The notes under the pieces are model-generated. The model was not told the origin of the DNA. It did no database searches and saw only the letters and a program-made list of their open reading frames with translations. Both the position numbers and the translations under genes were made by a program. Shown here one piece after another: positions 36,230-45,958 of a stretch of 64,000 nucleotides of DNA. Each line of letters starts with the position of its first letter. Position 1 is the stretch's first letter. The DNA is from GCA-002708315 sp964460905. Lineage in GTDB: Bacteria > Bacteroidota > Bacteroidia > Bacteroidales > F082. The stretch spans positions 1 through 64,000 of the forward strand of contig CAYWRM010000017.1 in assembly GCA_964460905.1 (NCBI GenBank), read 5' to 3'.

Positions 36230-38287
36230 ATGATAACAAGAGAACTTACTCATCCAAGAAGCATTGTTGTAGTTGGTGGATCGGATGATATTAAAAAGCC
36301 TGGTGGCAAAATATTAAAGAACATTATTGATGGAAATTTTAAAGGCGAACTGTATGTATTAAATCCTAAAGCTGAAAATGTACAGGGTATAATCAGTTAT
36401 AAAGATCCTGATGAAATGCCGGATGTTGACTTGGCTATTATTGCCATTGCGGCAAAATATACGCCTGGTACTGTTGAATTTTTAACCCAAAACAAAAAAA
36501 CAAAGGCATTTATAATTCTATCTGCAGGCTTTAGTGAAGAAAGTGCAGAAGGTAAAGTGCTTGAAGATAGGGTAGTAGCTGCTGTAAATAAAGTTGGGGG
36601 ATCGTTAATTGGTCCAAATTGTATCGGTGTTCTTACTCCTCAGCACCATAGTGTTTTCACAAAACCAATTCCAAAATTGGTTCCCTTAGGTTGTGATTTA
36701 ATTTCAGGTTCAGGAGCAACCGCTGCATTTATAATGGAAGCAGGAATACCTAAAGGGTTGCAATTTGCGAATGTGTTTTCTGTTGGAAATTCTGCTCAAC
36801 TTGGTGTTGAAGAAATACTCAAGCATATGGATGAGAATTTCAATCCTGAAACAGATTCAAAGGTTAAGCTTTTGTACTTGGAAGATATTGATAAACCCCA
36901 AATGCTGTTAAAGCATGCTACATCATTAATAAAAAAAGGTTGTAGAATTGCTGCCGTAAAGGCTGGCGGGTCGGAAGCAGGAAGTAGAGCTGCATCCTCA
37001 CATACGGGGGCTTTAGCTAGTCCTGATGTCGCTGTTGAGGCTCTTTTCAAAAAAGCTGGAATTGTAAGATGTTATGGTCGTGAAGACATGATTAGCATTG
37101 CATCTGTATTTATGTACCCTGAGCTGAAAGGGAAAAATATTGCAATTATTACACATGCAGGAGGTCCGGCAGTTATGCTTACCGATACTTTATCAAATGG
37201 TGGCCTGAATGTCCCTCACATAGAAGGTGCTGATGCCGATAGTTTAAAAGAGCAACTTTTTCCTGGTTCCTCCGTGGCAAATCCAATAGATTTTTTAGCC
37301 ACAGGATCTGCAGAACAATTGGGTATTATTATTGATTATGTGGATAATAAGTTTGATAATATTGATGCCATGGTAGTTATATTCGGAACACCCGGATTAT
37401 TTGATATTTATGATGTTTACGAACTTCTGGCACATAAAATTTCTACTTCTAAGAAACCCATTTTTCCTGTTCTTCCTTCTGTGTTAACGGCTAAGGATGA
37501 AGTTGCTGCATTTGTTGATGGTGGTGGAGTTTATTTCCCCGATGAAGTTAATCTTGGTAATGCTTTAGTAAGAATAAATAATACAGCTAAACCTGCTATT
37601 GGTTCAAAAACAAAGGTCAATATCGATACTAATAAAATTAGAGAGATTATTGAAAATTCAGATGATGGTTATTTAGAACCTGAATCTGTACAGGAATTAC
37701 TTGATGCTGCTGGAATTCATAGAGCATTAGAAATTGTTGTGGTTTCAATAAATGATTTAGAGTTAGCTGCCAGTAAAGTTGGTTTTCCATTAGTTATGAA
37801 GGTTGTTGGACCTGTTCATAAATCAGATGTTGGAGGTGTAAGCTTAAATATAAGTGATATGCCAACTGTAGTTTCTGAAATGGGACGTATGATGGATATA
37901 GTTGATGCTACAGGAGTTTTATTACAGCCCATGCTGTCTGGGACTGAGATTTTTGCTGGCGTTAATAAAGAGGATAAATTTGGACATATGCTGCTTTTTG
38001 GGCTTGGAGGAATATTTATTGAAGTACTTAAGGATGTTCGAGCCGTACTAGCACCTGTGAATAAAGATGAAGTGCTGGCTGAGATTAAAAAACTCAGAAG
38101 CTATAAAATAATTGAGGGTGTAAGAGGAATGGATGCTGTTAATGAAGATAAGTTTGCTGATGTAGTTGTTCGGCTATCGGCTTTAGTAAAGGATGCACCC
38201 GAGATTGTGGAGATGGATTTGAACCCACTACTTGGTAATAAAAAAAATATAGTAGCTGTTGATGCAAGGATAAGAATAAAAAAATAA
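36230..38287 (+). CDS. ADP-forming acyl-CoA synthetase (acetate-CoA ligase type), fused alpha-beta
   Basis: Converts acyl-CoA, ADP and phosphate to the acid, CoA and ATP. The 685-residue chain contains a CoA-binding domain (PRSIVVVGGSDDIKKPGGK), a succinyl-CoA ligase-like domain with LIGPNCIGV and the phosphohistidine region ASSHTGALASPD near 262, a second ligase-like domain (ITHAGGPAVMLTD near 305), and a C-terminal ATP-grasp domain (PLVMKVVGPVHKSDVGGV near 522). The order matches single-chain archaeal and bacterial ACD enzymes. With the ferredoxin oxidoreductase at 48763-51461 it could conserve energy in amino-acid fermentation. Confidence 0.92.
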   Translation: MITRELTHPRSIVVVGGSDDIKKPGGKILKNIIDGNFKGELYVLNPKAENVQGIISYKDPDEMPDVDLAIIAIAAKYTPGTVEFLTQNKKTKAFIILSAGFSEESAEGKVLEDRVVAAVNKVGGSLIGPNCIGVLTPQHHSVFTKPIPKLVPLGCDLISGSGATAAFIMEAGIPKGLQFANVFSVGNSAQLGVEEILKHMDENFNPETDSKVKLLYLEDIDKPQMLLKHATSLIKKGCRIAAVKAGGSEAGSRAASSHTGALASPDVAVEALFKKAGIVRCYGREDMISIASVFMYPELKGKNIAIITHAGGPAVMLTDTLSNGGLNVPHIEGADADSLKEQLFPGSSVANPIDFLATGSAEQLGIIIDYVDNKFDNIDAMVVIFGTPGLFDIYDVYELLAHKISTSKKPIFPVLPSVLTAKDEVAAFVDGGGVYFPDEVNLGNALVRINNTAKPAIGSKTKVNIDTNKIREIIENSDDGYLEPESVQELLDAAGIHRALEIVVVSINDLELAASKVGFPLVMKVVGPVHKSDVGGVSLNISDMPTVVSEMGRMMDIVDATGVLLQPMLSGTEIFAGVNKEDKFGHMLLFGLGGIFIEVLKDVRAVLAPVNKDEVLAEIKKLRSYKIIEGVRGMDAVNEDKFADVVVRLSALVKDAPEIVEMDLNPLLGNKKNIVAVDARIRIKK

Positions 38288-38295
38288 ATACAGAC

Positions 38296-38321
38296 CTTCC
38301 AGAGTCTAAAAGACCTGGAAG
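38296..38321. repeat. Inverted repeat after the acyl-CoA synthetase gene
   Basis: CTTCCAG (38296-38302) and CTGGAAG (38315-38321) pair across a 12-nt loop, with AGTCT repeated beside both arms. It resembles the short palindromes containing CCTTCCAG found between genes in Bacteroidota and probably marks the transcript end. Confidence 0.5.
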
Positions 38322-38388
38322 AGTCTATATTAATAAAAACCAATACTTACTAAAATTGATAAGCTCAAAACCCAAACCACAAAACTAA

Positions 38389-39132
38389 TTGAAAACCAGA
38401 AAGCAAGATATAATCTTTTCCATTGGAGTAATTCTCCTGTTCTTACCGTTTATTTTAAGTAATGATGTATTTGATTTTTATTTTCAGTTTAATCATGATC
38501 ATATCTTAATTACTTCTTTTATAAAGTTTGCAATACTTGCTACAATGGGTGAGCTTATTGGTTTAAGAATAAGAACAGGAAGTTATTATGTAGATGGGTT
38601 TGGAGTTCTTCCACGAATGCTGGTGTGGGGTTTCCTGGGAATTACCATTTATATGGCTATGGTTATATCTGCATCGGGTACACCTAAACTTCTAGAAAAC
38701 TTAGGGGTTTCTAATGCTCAACATGCAATTTTGCAATCATTTACACTAAAGAAGCTATTTGTTGCATTTTGCATAAGTCTTGCCTTAAATGTAGTTTATG
38801 CACCAGTAATGATGACATTACATAAAATTACTGATATGCATATATTAGCAACCGGTGGAACACTTAAAGGTTTTTTTACCTCCATAAATTTTGGAAAATT
38901 ATTTGTAGATTTGGACTGGAATATTCAATGGAATTTTGTGTTTAAAAAAACAATTCCATTTTTTTGGATTCCTGCACATACAATAACGTTCTTGCTTCCT
39001 GCTGATTTTAGAATATTATTTGCGGCAATACTTGGTGTAGCTTTAGGAATAATACTTGCTATTGCTGATTTAATGGGCAGTGATGAGAAAATAAATCGAA
39101 AAAAAAATAAAATTGAGTTAATAAATAAATAG
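38389..39132 (+). CDS. Conserved membrane protein of unknown function
   Basis: A 247-residue protein with about six hydrophobic segments (about 10-26, 41-58, 73-94, 120-140, 185-200, 206-224). The conserved-looking C-terminal motif KKTIPFFWIPAHTITFLLP recalls Mpv17/PMP22-type sequences, but similarity is limited to that stretch. The start is TTG 38389; no ATG occurs before residue 52, after the first membrane segments. It ends 2 bp before the aminotransferase ATG, so the two are probably co-transcribed. Confidence 0.65.
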   Translation: MKTRKQDIIFSIGVILLFLPFILSNDVFDFYFQFNHDHILITSFIKFAILATMGELIGLRIRTGSYYVDGFGVLPRMLVWGFLGITIYMAMVISASGTPKLLENLGVSNAQHAILQSFTLKKLFVAFCISLALNVVYAPVMMTLHKITDMHILATGGTLKGFFTSINFGKLFVDLDWNIQWNFVFKKTIPFFWIPAHTITFLLPADFRILFAAILGVALGIILAIADLMGSDEKINRKKNKIELINK

Positions 39133-39134
39133 TA

Positions 39135-40454
39135 ATGAGAAAAACACCTATACATTTTGACATCGTAAAAGAAAAAATAAAATTAAGCGGTCTAAAATCT
39201 GTTGGTAAGGCATCCATACGTGAAATAAAAAAACTTATTGATGAAATAGAAAAAGCAACAGGTGAAAAGTTTATCAGAATGGAAATGGGAATTCCAGGAT
39301 TACCACCTGTTGAAGTTGGTGTACAAGGGCAAATTGAAGCCCTTAAGAAAGGAGTCGCTGCTAAATACCCTGATATTCATGGTATTCAGGAGCTAAAGGC
39401 AGAGATTTCAAGATTTGTAAAACTCTTTATGAATATTGATGTTAGGGAAGAAGGATGTCTTCCAACTGTTGGTTCTATGCAGGGTAGCTTTGCTTCATTT
39501 TTAATGCTGAGCAGATTGCACCAGGGCCGAGACACTACTTTATTTATTGATCCCGGCTTTCCTGTGCATAAAATGCAGCATAGAGTACTTGATTTAAAAT
39601 TTGAAAGCTTTGATGTTTACAACTATCGTGGTGAAAAGCTTAGAGAGAAATTGGAAGAATATTTTGAGTCAGGAAAGATTCATTCAGTGCTTTATTCCAA
39701 TCCGAATAATCCATCATGGATTTGTTTTACTGAAGATGAGCTGAAAGTAATTGGTGAGTTGGCAACAAAATATGATGTTGTTATTATGGAAGACCTAGCT
39801 TATTTTGGAATGGATTTCCGTAAGGATTATTCGAAACCGGGTGTTGCGCCATATCAGCCTACAGTAGCCAGATATACAGACAATTACATATTATTTATAT
39901 CCAGTTCAAAAGTATTTAGTTATGCAGGTGAACGTATTGGTATGATGATTATATCAAATAATTTATTTAAAAGTCGATTTGAGAATTTGCTTGAGTATTA
40001 TCCATCTGATGAGTTTGGTTATGCAATGGTGTTTGGTACTCTTTATCCTTTAAGCTCAGGAACATCCCATTCAGCACAATATGCTTTAACCGCTATGCTT
40101 AAGGCAGCAAACAACGGGCAACTAAATTTTGTTGAAGGTGTAGCAGACTATGGTGTAAAAGCCAAAATCATGAAAAAACTTTTTACAGATAATGGATTTG
40201 AAATAGTGTATGATACTGATATTGATGAGCCCATTGCTGATGGTTTTTATTTCACATTCTCATACCCGGGAATGAGTTCCGAAGAATTACTTGATGAATT
40301 AATTTATTATGGAATAAGTGCTATTTCGTTGCTTATCACAGGAAGCGAACGGAGTGAGGGAATTAGAGCCTGTACCTCATTGGTTCAGCATGATCAGTTT
40401 GTGGATTTGGAGTCGAGATTAATCAGGTTTCATGAAGATCATCCTATTGACTAG
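39135..40454 (+). CDS. PLP-dependent class I/II aminotransferase
   Basis: A 439-residue fold type I aminotransferase. Visible features: substrate/cofactor loop AAKYPDIHGIQELKAEISRF near 76-95, SNPNNPSW near 189, the aspartate in IMEDLAYFGMD, and the Schiff-base lysine in ISSSKVFSYAGERIG near 255. The long N-terminal helix region (KSVGKASIREIKKLIDEIEK) is characteristic of a Bacteroidota subgroup. Donor amino acid cannot be told. It follows the membrane protein gene with a 2-bp gap. Confidence 0.9.
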   Translation: MRKTPIHFDIVKEKIKLSGLKSVGKASIREIKKLIDEIEKATGEKFIRMEMGIPGLPPVEVGVQGQIEALKKGVAAKYPDIHGIQELKAEISRFVKLFMNIDVREEGCLPTVGSMQGSFASFLMLSRLHQGRDTTLFIDPGFPVHKMQHRVLDLKFESFDVYNYRGEKLREKLEEYFESGKIHSVLYSNPNNPSWICFTEDELKVIGELATKYDVVIMEDLAYFGMDFRKDYSKPGVAPYQPTVARYTDNYILFISSSKVFSYAGERIGMMIISNNLFKSRFENLLEYYPSDEFGYAMVFGTLYPLSSGTSHSAQYALTAMLKAANNGQLNFVEGVADYGVKAKIMKKLFTDNGFEIVYDTDIDEPIADGFYFTFSYPGMSSEELLDELIYYGISAISLLITGSERSEGIRACTSLVQHDQFVDLESRLIRFHEDHPID

Positions 40455-40478
40455 TTATTTTCAAAAGTTAGCTACCAT

Positions 40479-40499
40479 TTTGAGATTTGCATATCTCAA
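40479..40499. repeat. Short inverted repeat after the aminotransferase
   Basis: TTGAGAT and ATCTCAA with a 6-nt loop; there is no U-tract, so terminator function is uncertain. Confidence 0.35.
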
Positions 40500-40551
40500 G
40501 AAAACTATTATATTGACTACAAAGTTTATTAATTGACAGGAAATAATTTTT

Positions 40552-41004
40552 ATGATTCAAACAAAAGTATTTAATACAACGAACAAACCTAGTTTAAGAG
40601 AAAAAGAAAATTTGATTGACTTCTTATTTGACAATTTGCAAGAATATGGAGATCCAAAATCTGATATCGAAAAAGCCGTTAGTTATGCATTAAAAGAAAC
40701 TACTTCGTTCGGAGGCTTTATTCTGGTGTCCTATTTAGAAAAAGAAATATCTGGCGTAGTTGTAGTGAACCAAACAGGAATGAAAGATTATATTCCAGAA
40801 AACATTTTGGTTTATATTGCGACAGATAAAAATCACAGGGGAAAAGGGATAGGAAAAGAATTGATGCTAAAAACTATTGATATAGCAACTGGTAATATTG
40901 CTTTGCATGTTGAGCCTGAAAATCCAGCAAAATATCTTTATGAAAAAGTTGGCTTTAGCAGTAAGTATTTAGAAATGCGTTTAACAAAACCCTCAAATAA
41001 TTAA
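40552..41004 (+). CDS. GNAT family N-acetyltransferase
   Basis: A 150-residue acetyl-CoA-dependent acetyltransferase. The acetyl-CoA loop is NHRGKGIGKELM near 95-106 (R/Q-x-x-G-x-G/A type) and the C-terminal ends with VEPENPAKYLYEKVGF, the usual beta-strand/helix closing motif. It stands 97 bp after the aminotransferase and 74 bp before the symporter, so it might be part of the following amino-acid operon, where an N-acyl substrate would fit the M20 hydrolase. That link is inference. Confidence 0.85.
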   Translation: MIQTKVFNTTNKPSLREKENLIDFLFDNLQEYGDPKSDIEKAVSYALKETTSFGGFILVSYLEKEISGVVVVNQTGMKDYIPENILVYIATDKNHRGKGIGKELMLKTIDIATGNIALHVEPENPAKYLYEKVGFSSKYLEMRLTKPSNN

Positions 41005-41078
41005 ATCGCCCTAAACTCATATTATGAAGTAGTATAGATACATCCTAATAAGTCTATCTACTTCTTAAGTTTCAGAAT

Positions 41079-42515
41079 ATGCATTACATAGATATCTTAG
41101 TTTTCATCACTTATTTTGCTTTAATGCTTGGAATAGGTATCTACTTTTTCAGGAAAAATAAAAACATTGAAGATTACTATGTAGGAGGACGATCATTAGG
41201 AAGTTGGCACATTGGATTATCTGTTGTGGCTACAGATGTGGGCGGTGGGTTTTCTATAGGCCTTGGAGGATTAGGTTTTACTATTGGACTCGCGGGATCA
41301 TGGATGCTCTTTACGGGTTTAATCGGTGCCTGGCTGAGTGCTGTCGTTTTAATTCCAATCGTTAGCAAGCTTTCTGGAAAACATAAATTCTTTACTTTCC
41401 CTCAAATATTCGAGCATTTTTACAACGGCAAAGTCGCACTGATAGCAGGAATAATTTCAGCCATCGGTTATATTGGGTTTACAAGTTCACAGTTATTGGC
41501 TGGTGCAAAGTTGGCATCCGCCACATTTGTGGAAATTGATTTTTTAACTGCACTTATAATTATGGGTGTAATCGCTGTAGTATATACAGGAATTGGAGGC
41601 ATGAAAGCCGTCATATACACAGATACCATACAATGGATTATTCTGATGTCAGGTCTTGTATTTATCGGGATTCCTATTTCATATTACGCCATTGGTGGCA
41701 TCGATACTATAAAAGCAACTTTGGGACCCGAATTCCTTTCTTTAGGTAATATTTATTGGCAACAATTGGTTAACTGGGGAATTACCATCATTCCAATATG
41801 GTTTGTAGGTATGACTTTATACCAGCGTATTTATGCCGCTAAAAGTGTGAAACAGGCGGAAAAAGCCTGGTTTATTGCAGGTTTATTTGAATGGCCATTG
41901 ATGGCCTTTATGGGTGTTACACTAGGATTATTCTCGAGAGTAGCTTTTGAAAATGGCATGTTTGCAGATATCGGTTATTCGTTGAGTGAAGGGATGGATC
42001 CTGAAATGGGATTACCGGTTTTATTAAATACAGTATTGCCTGTAGGACTTATGGGACTGATGCTTTCGGCATATTTTTCAGCAGTCCTTTCTACCGCAGA
42101 CAGTTGCCTGATGGCAGCCTCAGGAAATGTGCAAACTGATTTATTAAGCAAGTTTTTCAAATTTAAACAAGATCATAAATCACAATTATTAACATCACAA
42201 ATTGTTACGCTAAGTATTGGGGTATTAGCACTCGTGTTGGCTTCCTTTATGACCAACGTTCTTGAATTAATGCTCTATTCCTACGCCTTTATGGTTTCCG
42301 GATTATTTATTCCTATTTTAGTGGCTTTGTATGGAAAAAGGCCCAATTCTTTGGCTGCCATACTATCAATGATAATAGGAGGAACAACAACCGTAGCTTT
42401 GATTATTTCAAATCTCGATTTACCCTTCGGCCTTGATGCAAATATATTTGGGATTTCGGCTTCAGCATTTATTTATTTTTTAGTAACTTTAATCTCAAAA
42501 AAAGTAAATAAATGA
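41079..42515 (+). CDS. Sodium:solute symporter (SSS family)
   Basis: A 478-residue Na+-coupled transporter with about thirteen membrane segments. The family region GRSLGSWHIGLSVVATDVGG (about 40-59) with YYVGGR, and the GIGGMKAVIYTDTIQW segment (about 173-188) are diagnostic of SSS proteins. Its substrate is probably the compound processed by the overlapping hydrolase and racemase genes, that is, an amino acid or its N-acyl derivative. The ATG of the hydrolase overlaps its stop (ATGA). Confidence 0.9.
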   Translation: MHYIDILVFITYFALMLGIGIYFFRKNKNIEDYYVGGRSLGSWHIGLSVVATDVGGGFSIGLGGLGFTIGLAGSWMLFTGLIGAWLSAVVLIPIVSKLSGKHKFFTFPQIFEHFYNGKVALIAGIISAIGYIGFTSSQLLAGAKLASATFVEIDFLTALIIMGVIAVVYTGIGGMKAVIYTDTIQWIILMSGLVFIGIPISYYAIGGIDTIKATLGPEFLSLGNIYWQQLVNWGITIIPIWFVGMTLYQRIYAAKSVKQAEKAWFIAGLFEWPLMAFMGVTLGLFSRVAFENGMFADIGYSLSEGMDPEMGLPVLLNTVLPVGLMGLMLSAYFSAVLSTADSCLMAASGNVQTDLLSKFFKFKQDHKSQLLTSQIVTLSIGVLALVLASFMTNVLELMLYSYAFMVSGLFIPILVALYGKRPNSLAAILSMIIGGTTTVALIISNLDLPFGLDANIFGISASAFIYFLVTLISKKVNK

Positions 42516-43639
42516 CAGCAAATATTATTGAGTTGAGGCATGAACTTCATAAACATCCTGAAGTTTCAAATAATGAATACAAAACTTCAGAGAGGATTGT
42601 AAATTTCATGAAGCCTTTGATGCCAGATGAAATTATTAATCTGGGTAAAACAGGGAAGGCCTTTGTTTTTAAAGGTAAAGAAGCCGGGAAAACGATTGTA
42701 TTCAGAGCCGAATTGGATGCTCTGCCTATATTGGAAAAAAATTCACTTGCCTATTTGTCAGTTAATCCAAATGTATCACATATGTGTGGACACGATGGAC
42801 ACATGGCTATTTTAGCTGGCTTAGCGCAGAAGATTGCTAAAGAATCATTTCAATACGGAAAAGTAGTTTTTCTATTTCAACCAGCAGAAGAAGTTGAACA
42901 AGGAGCTTTAGATGTAGTTAATGATCCTGCATTTAAAACTATAAATCCCGATTATATTTTTGCTCTACACAATATTCCAGGGGTTAAAAAACACAATATT
43001 GTAGTGAAAAATGGAAGTTTTTCTGCTGCCTCAAAAGGAATGACTATTAGACTTTTAGGTAAAACTGCTCATGCAGCCGAGCCTGAAAACGGAATCAGTC
43101 CTGCAGATTCTATTTCGCAGATTATTTCGCAACTTCATAAACTAAGAGACGATAAAAGTCTTTTTAAAGATTTGATCCTAATTACTATTATTCACATACA
43201 AATGGGCGAAATTTCTTTTGGAACATCACCCGGATATGCTGAAATAAGAGTTACCCTGCGTTCTTTTGAGAATGAAGATATGGATGTGTTAATTACTAAT
43301 TCGGAAAAAATAATAAATGAAATATCAAAGGCAGAAAATTTAGAATACGAAATTTCATATTCAGAAATTTTTCCTGCAAGTGTGAATAACCAAGAATGTT
43401 TTAGGTTTGTAGAACAGGCAGCTAAACAAAATAATTATAAGTTAGATTATATTGAAAAACCTTTTAGTTGGTCAGAAGACTTTGGGTATTTTGCTCAAGA
43501 ATATAAGACTGCTTTGTTTGGTTTAGGCTCAGGTGTTTCTCAACCGCCACTGCACAATCCTGATTATGATTTTCCGGATGAAATAATTGAAACTGGGATA
43601 AACATGTTTTATACTATTTACAAAATAATTAATAAATAA
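42512..43639 (+). CDS. M20D family amidohydrolase (N-acyl amino acid hydrolase type)
   Basis: A 375-residue zinc hydrolase. It starts with the family motif ELRHELHKHPEVSNNEYKTS, has FRAELDALPI, the metal site HMCGHDGHMA near 89-98, the catalytic Glu pair in FQPAEEVEQGA, and LHNIPG later. M20D enzymes remove acyl groups from amino acids (hippurate, N-acetyl-amino acids, indole conjugates). Its start overlaps the symporter stop by 4 bp and the alanine racemase-like gene begins 1 bp after its stop, a tight operon. Confidence 0.9.
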   Translation: MTANIIELRHELHKHPEVSNNEYKTSERIVNFMKPLMPDEIINLGKTGKAFVFKGKEAGKTIVFRAELDALPILEKNSLAYLSVNPNVSHMCGHDGHMAILAGLAQKIAKESFQYGKVVFLFQPAEEVEQGALDVVNDPAFKTINPDYIFALHNIPGVKKHNIVVKNGSFSAASKGMTIRLLGKTAHAAEPENGISPADSISQIISQLHKLRDDKSLFKDLILITIIHIQMGEISFGTSPGYAEIRVTLRSFENEDMDVLITNSEKIINEISKAENLEYEISYSEIFPASVNNQECFRFVEQAAKQNNYKLDYIEKPFSWSEDFGYFAQEYKTALFGLGSGVSQPPLHNPDYDFPDEIIETGINMFYTIYKIINK

Positions 43640-43640
43640 T

Positions 43641-44798
43641 ATGACTGAAAGTTCTTTAATAACTTTAAATGAAAAATCTGTTCAGAATAACCTGGCTTTT
43701 CTGAAAAAGAAAATGGGCAAGAATGTTATATTATCTGCAGTAGTTAAAGCAAATGCTTATGGGCATGGTATCGAACAAATTGTTCCTCTTTTTGAAAAGT
43801 ATGGAATAAGACACTATTCTGTTTTTAGTTATAGTGAAGCGATTAGGGTATATAATAGCCTTTCTGAAAGTTGTACAATAATGATAATGGGCTGGATTTC
43901 TGATAAAGAAATAATTGCTGCAATTGAAAAAAATATAGAATTTTATATTTTTAATACAGAACGACTAAGGGTAGCAATTGAATGTGCCAAACAGTTAAAC
44001 AAAAAAGTATGTATTCACCTCGAAGCCGAAACTGGTATGAATCGTACGGGTCTGAATGACGAGGAGTTAACTTAGGCCATTAATATAATTAAAGAAAATG
44101 AGCAATATGTTAATCTAGCTGGGTTTTGCACTCACTTGGCAGGAGCAGAAAGCATTTCAAATCATTCAAGAATACAAAAACAATTAAAGAAATATCATAA
44201 AATGCTATCTGTTCTGGAAACAAACGACATAAAACCAAAATATAAACATGTTGCAAATTCTGCTGCCTCATTTGTCTATCCTAAAGCGCGAATGGACATG
44301 GTGAGAATAGGTATAATGCTTTATGGATTTTGGTCAAGTAGCGAAGTTTTTATTCAGTACATTAACAATAAAAAAAACAAGATTGACCCATTAAATCGTA
44401 TCTTGGGCTGGGAAAGTCAAATTATGTCTATTAAAGAGGTTAAGACTGGGGAATTTATAGGTTATGGTATTTCGTATTTGGCACAAACAGATATGAAAAC
44501 AGCACTCATACCAATTGGTTACTCTTCGGGTTATAATCGTTCATTAAGTAATAAAGGAAGAGTACTTATTAGTGGGCAACGTTGCAGTGTAATAGGGGTG
44601 GTAAACATGAATATGATTATTGCTGGTATTACCAATATACCCAATGTAAAACTTGGTGATCAGGTTGTGATAATTGGTAAACAAGACCGTTTAGAAATCA
44701 AAGTAACTGCTTTTAGCGATATAAGTAATGAACTTAATTATGAAGTATTAGCACATTTATCAGGATTAATAAAACGAACTATTATTAAAAAAATATAA
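43641..44798 (+). pseudogene. Alanine racemase-like gene interrupted by an in-frame TAG
   Basis: The translation from 43641 shows the PLP-lysine motif VVKANAYGHG near 33-42 and continues to LNDEELT, where TAG occurs at 44073-44075. The frame then goes on without shift (AINIIKENEQY) through the rest of the barrel, AARMDMVR-like KARMDMVRIGIMLYG, and the C-terminal domain with GYGISYLA, the usual site of the catalytic tyrosine, up to 44798. Total is about 385 codons, the family norm. A single substitution from AAG or CAG explains the stop. The downstream part has no good start of its own, so the gene is probably inactive unless the stop is a sequencing error or is read through. Confidence 0.8.
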
Positions 44799-44800
44799 TT

Positions 44801-45880
44801 ATGGCTTTTGTAACACTAGATATAAAGAAACTAAAATCTAATTTTGAATACCTCAACGTCCTCTTTAAAAAAAACGGGATTGAATGGGCTATTGTATCCA
44901 AAATGTTAAGTGGTAATAAAACGTTTTTAACCGAACTACTTAAATTTGATATTAGCCAAATATGTGACTCTCGTGTGTCCAATTTGAAGGAAATTAAATC
45001 AATTAATCCAAAAATTGAAACCATATACATTAAACCACCTGCAAAACGTTCAATATCGAGTATTGTTAAATATGCAGATATTAGTATGAATACGGAGTTT
45101 GAAACGATTAAGTTTTTAGCCAAAGAAGCTAAAAAGCAAAATAAGGTTCATAAAATTATAATAATGATTGAGCTTGGTGAACTTCGGGAAGGTGTATTAG
45201 GTGAGGATTTTATCGCGTTTTATGAACGTGTTTTTAAATTGGAAAACATTAAAGTAGTTGGAATTGGGACTAACCTTTCTTGTTTGTATGGAGTTTTGCC
45301 GAATCACGATAAATTAATTCAGCTTAGTTTATACGAACAATTAATTGAAGCAAAATTTAACAAGCTAATTCCTTATGTTTCAGGCGGTTCATCGGTAACA
45401 ATACCTTTGATCTTTCAAAATCTACTACCAAAAGGAATTAATCATTTTCGAGTAGGTGAAACCTTATTTCTTGGAACAGATGTTTATAATAATACAAAAT
45501 TTAAAAAAATGCACTCTGGTGTATTTAATTTGTATTCTGAAATAATAGAATTAATCGAAAAACCACTTGTTCCAATGGGTGAATTGGGAACAAATGTTGA
45601 AGGAGAAAGTTATCAAATTGACCAATCTAATATTGGCGAAACTTCATATAGAGCAATTATTGATCTGGGTCTACTAGACGTAGAAACTGAGCGTATGGAA
45701 TTGATTGACAAAAGCTTGAAAATAGCAGGTGCAAGTTCAGATATGATCGTTATTGATCTCGACAAAAACAAAAAGAAATATAAAGTTGGAGATTTAATTG
45801 AGTTCAAGCTTGATTATATGGGGGTTATTAGAATAATGAATTCAAAATATATTGAAAAAAAGATAAAAAACGGAAGCTAA
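44801..45880 (+). CDS. Alanine/ornithine racemase-family PLP enzyme
   Basis: A 359-residue PLP-binding barrel protein of the alanine racemase N-terminal family, related to ornithine racemases. It has WAIVSKMLSGN near 27-37, where the lysine would bind PLP, IKPPAKRSI, MIELGELREGVL, GIGTNLSCLYGVLP, YVSGGSSVTIP and NHFRVGETLFLGTDVYN, typical of the single-domain-plus-extension group. It begins 2 bp after the racemase-like gene before it. With symporter and hydrolase it forms an uptake, deacylation and racemisation unit; substrate amino acid is inferred only. Confidence 0.85.
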   Translation: MAFVTLDIKKLKSNFEYLNVLFKKNGIEWAIVSKMLSGNKTFLTELLKFDISQICDSRVSNLKEIKSINPKIETIYIKPPAKRSISSIVKYADISMNTEFETIKFLAKEAKKQNKVHKIIIMIELGELREGVLGEDFIAFYERVFKLENIKVVGIGTNLSCLYGVLPNHDKLIQLSLYEQLIEAKFNKLIPYVSGGSSVTIPLIFQNLLPKGINHFRVGETLFLGTDVYNNTKFKKMHSGVFNLYSEIIELIEKPLVPMGELGTNVEGESYQIDQSNIGETSYRAIIDLGLLDVETERMELIDKSLKIAGASSDMIVIDLDKNKKKYKVGDLIEFKLDYMGVIRIMNSKYIEKKIKNGS

Positions 45881-45958
45881 CAGCAAGCCAGAAGCAATAT
45901 CTTTCGCTGACGCTCAGCCATATGCTTTTGCAATTGCTTTAACTTTCAATTAACCTAA

